Shown: positions 36,895 through 44,685 of the stretch, piece by piece | Numbering within the stretch: the stretch's first letter is position 1 | Layout of the letters: every line of letters begins with the position of its first letter | DNA from: Melampsora larici-populina 98AG31 | Taxonomy: Eukaryota > Basidiomycota > Pucciniomycetes > Pucciniales > Melampsoraceae | Reading direction: 5' to 3' | Assembly: GCF_000204055.1 (NCBI RefSeq) | Contig: NW_006768765.1 | Span: 946,903 to 991,587 of the forward strand | DNA length: 44,685 nt | The notes under the pieces: generated by a model | The model's database searches: none | Told to the model about the DNA's origin: nothing | What the model saw: the letters and a program-made list of their open reading frames with translations, nothing else | Translations under genes and position numbers: made by a program

Positions 36895-38207
36895 CTGAGA
36901 TTTTTATCGCCAAAGTATCACTGCCAGCTACATCTCCACCGACCAGGCGAAGAAACTGAGCTTGTACGATTTCAGATCGGTGCGTATTTTGTTGTAGCAA
37001 GCTGCATCATCAATACTTTACCACCTTGGCAGGCCAACATACCATATGCTACAGGGCTGACATACTCGAATTAAGCCGCGGCGCTGGCCAAGTAGCATTG
37101 ATCATTCTCATACCAACAGCAAGCGGCATCTCAATCCAATTGCACTGGGATACCGGCTGCACAACAGTTGCAGACAACATCATTTTTGATGAATGAACCC
37201 TTTCGCAGCTTACAAAGTAAGTATTACAAAGTATGATGTTATACCGTATGAAATATGAGGGTCGGGTCAACGAGAAGTGGGATCATGTGTGCATACACTA
37301 ACACGCCAGGAAACCGAAACTAATGACTGGGATATTTGGAGCTTAGCCTTCATGAGTGTGGTTTCTTATTCATCCAAGACTTGATGAAATTGGTGGCTTT
37401 GGTCAACAAGAAGTGGGCACATGTGAGCATATTTACATGGGAGTGAAAACCAGTAGCTGATATATTTGGAGTTCAGCCTTCATGAACGTGGTTTCCTGAA
37501 TCCTGATCGATAATTTTCAGCCTCGCATTGCAAAACCTGAAGTGTTGTCGACGCCAAGTCAATCCCGCATTCAAAGCCCCGGAGGAAACAACCTCAAGTC
37601 ATGATTCGCGGCGTGATCTGAGCATGAGCAGCTGATCATCAATTTCAAGAATGTCTCATTTCTTGAAGTTCGATGGATCTTTGCTAATAGTGCTGCACGT
37701 CTTCAACCACTCCCAGAAGTAGATCTTCAACACAATGATCTACAATCAAACAATGTCTACTTTCTCAATCTTAAAAAACCCATTGCTTTTATTGATAAAC
37801 CTTTATACAAAGACGAAACCATTTCAACTATAATTGCTTTTCTTTCTAAAAAAAAATTCAATCCTATTCTAAAGAGCATTTTTTCCACCTCAGATCTACA
37901 CACACACCACGCACACATCTTGCAACCAAAGCAAAAAAAAGAACCAGACGATCTCGAAACAGAACCAAAAAAAAATTGAAAACATAATAACACAACATTC
38001 GAATACAGAACTGATCTCGAATCAAACAATCAAACAAACAGAACATACACACACACACACACTATACAATAGATTTAAAAGATTGAAAGATGTTTTGAAA
38101 AGAGAAAAATTGATCACGATCCTTATCTATGTTCGAAATCCAATGATTTTGATAAAAGTGAAAAGATTATTTCTTAAGCAAACAAACCAAAAAAAAGCCA
38201 AACTTTC
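36895..38207. other. Gene-free spacer upstream of paralog 4
   Basis: No credible frame. It contains an upstream segment similar to the family control region (ACCAGGCGAAG near 36944), a diverged tandem duplication at 37265-37505, an A-rich tract, and an AC dinucleotide run near 38047-38063. The part next to 38207 is the 3' flank of the kinase gene. Confidence 0.5.
37265..37505. repeat. Diverged tandem duplication, units of about 105-110 bp
   Basis: Unit 1 (37265-37375) and unit 2 (37401-37505) both begin GGTCAAC(G/A)AGAAGTGGG. Both also contain ATATTTGGAG, GCCTTCATGA and GTGGTTTC in the same order. Confidence 0.75.
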
Positions 38208-41200
38208 TTAATCTTCTTCTTCTTCCTCTTCTTCAACAATTGCAACTGATTTAAAAGCTGTCGCGCTTCCACCTGAATTACCACTACCTCCAACACCTAG
38301 AATTGTACTACCACCACCTATTCCAGCATACCTACCTTCACCAAGTACAGATGAACCAGGTCTATTTTTCATAAAAAAGGCATTATGACCATTACTATTA
38401 TTATTGTTACTACTACCACTACTACTACTACTGATCTTGTCAAATGAAATCGGTGTTGATGGTTGTGGTTGTTCAATCTTTCTTTGAGGCGCTGCTATTG
38501 TCACTGGTTGTGTATTATCACTAACAGAGCTACGACGATGAACAGTTTGACCTAATCCTCCACCATATCTAGCACACACATCATCTTCCTCTTCTATATC
38601 AACCCATTCTCCATCTTCACCTTGTTGTTGTTTAGCCGCAAATACATCCCTAATCTTTTGTCTACTTCCACTACCTCCTGCCCCAGACCCATTGAAATAC
38701 ATTGCACCTGGTCCTACCAATGGTGAAAGACCATGTCCAAGTTTCGCTCCCATTGGTGAAGCCGGAATGTTTCGACTAAAAAAAGCTTGAGTAGGCGTAC
38801 CAAAGACTGAGTGAGGTTTATGGGCCAAGAAGATCGTTGTAGTGGTTCGACTGGTAGAACTAAACGAGTCTTCATCTTTCATGATCCCTTTGGTCTTGAT
38901 CATCAACTTTTGTCCTTTACCACCTGATAATTTATTTAGAGCTTGTTCTCGAGCTTCTTCTGCATCATCTTCCACTTCTAACTCAACCTCGTCCCCAACA
39001 CCATCATCATCATCATCCTCTTCTTCAATTGTTTCCTCCAGATCGTGGACATTGATGGGCGAATGAAGACGATGATGGTCGTCTTTGGAACGTGCAGATA
39101 ATAGTTCATCCTCAGAAGATATTGAGGAGCGCGCCGAAGATGCACCAGATGGATTCCTCGATAACCGCGGGCGATGACCACTAGAAGCTGATGGATTCGT
39201 GGTACTGATGCGACGGACAGTAGTGCCTATCGAAGGCGTTCGACGTACATAGGCGGTTGGATGGTGGCTACCGCCCGCTGAGCTAGACCCCACGTGTTGA
39301 ACGACGACACTCGAAAGTCTTGAGCCAGCAGAGCTATTGGAGCCCTGTCGGTGGTGGCCATGTCGTTTCCCTCGACTGCCATCCACGGAAAGCTGTGGAG
39401 GATATTGCTGAGAGCCAAACTCGCTGGTAGGTGAGCGGCTGCCTGGTAGGCTTGAAATCGAAGCTCTACTCGAGTCACTTCGTCTTTTGATTCCGCGTCG
39501 GTTTGTAGCCATGTCGAGTGACACTCTTCGGCTACTTTTAACTGACGATCGTCTTGAACTGGCGCTGAGTTGACGATGGATGGGTGCTGACACGCCTGCA
39601 GTGCGAACGGGATACGTGTTGGAATCCAAGTCGGGTTTTCGTGCACTGCCCGATATCGGTAAGGTGGCCGAGCTAGCCTTCGAGCCACGGCTAGTGCTAT
39701 AACTACCATTACTCATTCCCTGGGTATTACTGCCAGAATAATTCAGCAAGCCCATAGTTTTGCGTTTCCGTTTGCGACGATCCTCATTGAACCAGAACCT
39801 GAAGCTGGAGAACAGATTGCTACCTTTGCGATCTTTCATCGTGGAGTTGGGATCAGAATTTTCACCAGAACCTTTAGCTTTGACTTTGATAAGGGAATTG
39901 ACAGCATCAGAGGTGGGAGCAGGACTCGCATCATCCATAGCAATGGTTGAGAAAGTGTCACCTGTATCAGAGGATGACATGGTTTTGGGGCGCTTGTCCG
40001 GGGTAAACTGTTGCGAAATGTTTGCAGGTGTTACGGTGGACGTAGAAGTGGATGCAGAAACCGTCGACGCATGACCAGGTGGGATGGCACTTGGTGGGTC
40101 ACTTCCGCGCCGCGAACTGACTTCCACATCCTCATTCTTTTTGGGAGAAGATGGCATTGAACGTGAGGGAGGCGGGGCTTCAGGGGATTCGAGCCGATGA
40201 CTGCTGGCAAAACTTCGATCGGGGGTTGAGCCACATGCGCTAGCGGCCGAAAACTCGGGTGTCAGCAAAACAGAGATTTGGGGTGTTGTCTGCGTGGAGT
40301 GCGAGGAGGGTAGGATAGTTCTACGCGAAAAGAGGCCGGAGCGTGAAGAATTTGAGCCGGGTTTGATGTTCTCGTCCCATAGCTTCGCTTCCTTCTCCTT
40401 TGACTTCATATCCTTTTTAGACAACTTTTCAGTGAGTGTCTTCTCGTGACCGTCAGAAAAGAGGGACTCTTTGAGCTTTGTTTTGGTCGACTTGCTGTGG
40501 CCTTCATCAGGTAGCTTCTTGGATGAAAGCGCATGAGTAGCTCGTTGCAACATGCTGACAGACTGGCTTCGCTTTCGATTCTCCGCTGGAAGCTTGAGAC
40601 GACCAGTGTCAACTATGATCGGGCCATCCTGCTCTATGTTGAACAAGGTATCGTGTCCGATGGAAGGAGTGCTACACGTTGTTTCGTCTGAAACAAGACT
40701 GACAAAAGGAGGCGGCTTTGGGGGAAGTTGGTCTGATTTCTGGGTAGGAGTTGGTTTGACAGGAGTCGTGTTCGCGGATTTTCCAACTATCCTGATGGGG
40801 TTCAGCAAGGGCTCAATGGTCTGACTGCTAGTCAGAATGGCTTGCGCCTTGCGAGGATTAGATAGTGGCAGGTGGAAGTCGTTGTTACTTCTTGGCTGTG
40901 GTAGCTTGCCAGGACAGGACGCGGGAAGTTGCCGATCTTCGGGGGCGTGCATGAAAATGTTGGAGCTACCAACGGAAGAGCTCGGGTCAGGAATTGGTAC
41001 CACATCGAATGTCTTTCCATCGGCTTCGTCCGCTGCTTGTGAGATCAGGACCGGCTTCAAGACCGCGCTCATGGCTGAGAGTCGAGCTGACGAACGTTCT
41101 GCATATTCCCGGTCTGCTACTTCTTTTTCCAACTTCCGCTTCAGCAGCCACCACATTGCACCAGAAGCGTCACACGCGTTGGATTGTACTGAATGCATCA

Positions 41201-43404
41201 TCTGACCAGTGTCAAACCCAATAGTGCTGAGAGATTTGAGTAAGCCAACATCGTCGTCGCTCATGAACGGAGTCTGTCGGATCATTTTCATGGCACCGAG
41301 GTAATCAATCACAAACGAAAGCGTTGTCGATGAGAGGAGTGAATTGTTCAAAGGTAACGCCGACGTTGATGGTACCGTAGAGATAGACATAGGCAAGCCA
41401 GCTTGATCGAGATCCTCTATGGGGGCGATACGCTCTGAGATTGTACTACCAACAGATCGACGTTTTGTTCGAGAAGGCGTGCGGATCTGAGGGTGATGAA
41501 GGTGCGACGATGGAAAAGACGGAACGATGGATTGTGGGCGACGCTTCCGGCTTCCAGCTGCGTCGGTGGGAACTGTAGTACTCGTAGACGACGATGAGAG
41601 GCGATGGTGATTTTTTTCAGCCTTGTGGGACTGCGAGTTCCCGAGCGATTGACCAAATTGGTCATCTTCTTCCAATTCATCAAGTTGTTCATGAGGACCT
41701 TCGTGAGAAGTTGCATTGGCCCGCTGAAGCACGACGCCACTGCTCACTTTACGTGACGGGGGACAAGGTGTGCTCAGTGGATCAAACGGTTTGGTGATGG
41801 TAGAGTTGGAATTATTGCGATGCTGGAGAACCAAGGTCATCTGCTTGGGTTTGCTCAACGATGTAGACTCCGACTTGACTGGTGTGGAGTGGTTTGAGGC
41901 TAAGACGGGGGACAAGTCGAGGTTAGGGACATCGTGAACGCAAGATGACAGATCCTCTGACGTGACAGGCGAACTTGTATTACTTCGACTAGGACCGATT
42001 CCCAAATCACTCTCTTTTGAGCTGGACTCCGAGGTGTCCGATTCAGTAGGGATTTGATACTGATGCTTGATACTGTGATCATAAGAAGGAGATTGAGAAA
42101 TTGTGGAATCGAGACGAGTTTCGGGTGCAGAGGATGAGCATGTGGACTTGGGCGAAGTGGTCAACTGTTGTTCTTCTTCAGCAATGGTCGAAGGCCTTGA
42201 GGTAGATTCAGATGCGGGGAAGGTGTGCTGAGAGGGAGGAGTAGTGAACCAGGGATGTGAGAGAATGTTCTCGATCGAAGGCCTCGCTTTGGGATCTTGC
42301 TGAAGGATCTTGGAAATCAGATCTTGAGCCTCTGGGTAAATTGAATGAAGTCAGTTTGTCTGCATGAAGTCACGATAAGACACTATTAATCATCTCACCA
42401 TTGCTGAGAAAGTCAGGGACGTCGAATTTGCCAGCCATGATCAGTGACTTCATCACGTCCTCATCATCGTCATCAAATGGCAAGCTACCAGAAAGCAGCG
42501 TGTAAAAAATGATCCCCAGGGACCATATGTCGACCTCTTAAGCATGACAAAGGACAGATTCAAGGTCGTAGGCTGTAGATCAGTATACATAAAACAAGAC
42601 ACGAAAATCGAATTCGAAGAGGCGAATGAACCCACCTTCGCCCAGATATTTGCGTCCAGCCAGCATTTCAGGTGCTGCATAACCTGTTGTACCACAAAAG
42701 GTGTCCAATAGTTTTCTTTGTTCGAATTCTCTCCCAAAGCCAAAATCGGCCAATTTTGGATTACAACGCTCATCAAGCAAGACATTTTCAAGCTTCAAAT
42801 CACGATGTACCACGCCTGCCCGATGAACATAACCTAAGCCCAGACAAATTTGACCAAAGATTCTCCTAGTTTCAGATTCAGTGAAGCGAGTCTTTTCAAC
42901 CAGGTAATCAAACAATTCTCCCCCTGCACAGAGTTCAGTGATCAACCAGATCGAGTGTTCAGTAGCGATGACCTCGTAAAGTTGGACCACATTAGGATGA
43001 TGAAGTCTTCGGTGATGATGTATTTCTCGAGTAAGAAGAGGAGGTGAAGAAGATTTGGGGATGTGTTTGATAGCTACTCGGGTGCCCGTTAGTCGATGAA
43101 TACCAATACGGACAGTACCAAAGCTACCTAAAGTGAGCAAAAGGGGTTATAAGTAATTGGTATCCAAGATGGAAAAGTCTGAAAGCAAGCTGACGAACCT
43201 TCACCGATGACCCTGCCCAGGGTGTAATTACCAACTACTTTGAGTTGAGTTGAGTTTAATTCTTTTCCAAGTTCTTGATAGGCTTGTACCAACTATCAAA
43301 GGAAGTGAATGTTAGTAAATGAAAGATGAAGCAAAAGATCAAGAAAAACTAACCTGAGCCTTTTGACCTGTTGCTGAATTGGGATAACGATGTCGATTGT
43401 GCAT
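38208..43404 (-). CDS. Kin4-like Ser/Thr protein kinase (CAMK family), 1,632 aa, 5 exons
   Basis: Exons 43404-43354, 43292-43199, 43127-42636, 42536-42399 and 42331-38208, total 4,899 nt in frame. The kinase domain covers about 40-290: Gly loop GEGSFGTV (47-54), Lys69 in VAIK, catalytic Asp158 in HRDLKLEN, Asp176 in DFG, and GYAAPEM ending the activation segment. The double-aspartate stretch PFDDDDED and ILQQDPKARP follow. These match fungal CAMKL/Kin4-type kinases as I know them. A helical segment near 595-660 (LLKSLSTIGFDTGQMMHSVQ, then DASGAMWWLL) is probably a conserved UBA-like module. The remaining 950 residues are Ser-rich and low-complexity, with basic patches (RRKRKRK) and a poly-Glu end. 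Yeast Kin4 guards spindle position. That role here is inferred. Hsl1/Gin4-type kinases are the main alternative. Confidence 0.88.
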
Positions 43405-44685
43405 GATAAAAGAAGTATGAAGTGAAGAAGAGAAAAAGAGAAAAGAAGAAAGAAAGGAAAGTGGTAATCAGATTTTGATGTTGATGATGTTGATGATTTG
43501 GATGAAGATGAATGAATGATATTTGTTTGGTAAGCTTTTAGTCTAGACTCTCTCTGTATGGGTTTATGTAAAGTATGTGTATGTGTTTATCGATTGGGTT
43601 TTAAATGGATTTTAAGTGTTGATGGGTGGTAACCTTGATTTTCCAAAAGTGCTAAAGTTAAAATTTCAAAAATAAAATCAATCAATCCATTCAATTCTCA
43701 ATTGTACATTCGATTCAGTCGTCATGTTCACGTGATCTTTTGACTCTTCAAACTTTACTTTAAGATCACACTCTGACTCACCAATCACAATATGAACGAA
43801 GAAATTCAAACAAAACGAAAATGGGTTGAACTTGTTTGTTACCATGGTTTGTTTCGTATTTTTGGTACATTCCCATCTGCTGCATAAACCAAAGACTGGA
43901 TATGTACTCCTCATTACAGAGGGGGTTCATTCATGTCATTCACTTCTCATAATCGCTCTTGAATCAAGCTCGCTAAAAATATCGTCCCTGAAGAAGCATT
44001 ACTTGACATAATATCCTCAACGTTTCCAAAGTTCTTTGTGGTGGGGTTCATGATGGCATTTTTGAATTACAGACACATTTTTGCATTATGTAGCACCCCT
44101 GCTAGTCCCTGTCTTAGGTCTAACCGCCAGCCAACTTTATAAAGCAACACACTAACACAGCACCTGCAAGCAAAATTCAAAGAATTATCACAGGGTCTCA
44201 ATCACTCATACATAAGCTGAATGTGAAATGAGGAAATCCAGTCATCAACCCAGTTTAGCCCAATCCAACAACCTAATCCAAATTTTGGAATAATTTTGAG
44301 ACACAGATTTGAGACCCTGTGCCCGCGATGCATGAATGAGCACTGAAGATAGCTGCATCAAATCCTGATGTTGCCTTTAATTAGCTGTTTGCCCATACTC
44401 TTACCATCTATATCATGGGAATCAATGTTGTTCTCTGTGCCAAGATTTAGAGCTCTCTGGGCCAAGACAATTTGGGATATCATGGACACTAACCTGGAGA
44501 GATGGTGAAGAAAACTTGATGTTGTGATCAACTAAAGGAGTCCACTTCCTTAGATTTTTTCTAAGCCATTTGACTCCCAAGGCATCAGCTCTAATTATAT
44601 TCACACCTCCTATTGGCACACAAACAATACCTATGACATACACTTCCACATTTATCTTCAATTTTGATTTGACTCCAGGAGCACA
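43405..44685. other. Kinase promoter side and gene-free window end
   Basis: The first few hundred bases should be the kinase leader and promoter, with GATGAT/GTTGATG repeats near 43460-43510. Frames at 43678-43914 and 44422-44661 (both minus) have no recognisable domain. The latter, near the window edge, could be a fragment of something extending beyond it. Confidence 0.5.
44189..44321. repeat. 13-bp perfect inverted repeat, 133-bp unit
   Basis: CACAGGGTCTCAA (44189-44201) and its exact complement TTGAGACCCTGTG (44309-44321) enclose 107 bp. The CA...TG ends resemble a small DNA-transposon derivative, but the flanks AGAATTAT and CCCGCGAT do not match, so no target duplication supports it. Confidence 0.5.

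Noticed and set aside
38047..38063. AC dinucleotide run
   Set aside because: It is an ordinary short microsatellite in the kinase 3' flank.
39227..39709. 160-codon minus-strand frame inside the kinase tail
   Set aside because: It is an alternative frame of the 4.1-kb kinase exon, which has the continuous frame and conserved content.

Overview
The window is nuclear DNA of an intron-rich fungus, most likely a basidiomycete and quite possibly a rust (Pucciniomycotina). The evidence is multi-exon genes with introns of about 50-110 bp, a Kin4-type kinase with a very long tail, a Tpr/Mlp nucleoporin, Cdc48, and abundant transposable elements. No bacterial, plastid or mitochondrial features, tRNAs or rRNAs were seen. 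The taxon is an inference from gene style, not from a marker. Reading frames were checked across every proposed splice junction, but all gene models are hand-made and lack transcript support.

Region 1 (1-13.8 kb) is a transposon-rich block with no recognisable host gene. It holds a 1.15-kb solo LTR flanked by GTTAT, and a complete, apparently young Ty1/copia retrotransposon (5-bp duplication AAGGA, one uninterrupted 1,582-codon gag-pol frame). It also holds a palindrome-rich element of about 1 kb and two copies of a small hAT-type MITE, one with a perfect 8-bp target duplication. The 5' and 3' LTRs of the copia element differ in structure: the 5' copy carries a 241-bp internal rearrangement.

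Region 2 (13.8-28.5 kb) is conserved housekeeping DNA. It holds a 17-exon Tpr/Mlp1-like nuclear-basket protein (2,012 aa, minus strand), then, divergently, a 98-aa UPF0390-family basic protein. Convergent to that is a class II aldolase/adducin-domain protein (291 aa, 9 exons), followed by Cdc48/p97 (820 aa, 11 exons). Cdc48 has 22- and 16-nt internal microexons and a 16-nt last exon that supplies its acidic aspartate/leucine/tyrosine tail. Three successive Cdc48 introns each contain one perfect TGACGTCA palindrome.

Region 3 (29.9-36.9 kb) is the most novel part. It is a cluster of four paralogous small secreted proteins, each with a signal peptide on an exon of exactly 90 bp, a variable low-complexity middle (His/Gly repeats in one, Gln-Pro-Gly repeats in another), and a shared hydrophobic C-terminus like a GPI-attachment tail. 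Three copies keep the same promoter landmarks, and the first two are divergent across a large inverted repeat. I recognise no known family; a lineage-specific family of cell-surface or host-interaction proteins is an inference.

Region 4 (38.2-43.4 kb) encodes a 1,632-aa Kin4-like CAMK-family Ser/Thr kinase. The final 1.3 kb shows no recognisable gene.
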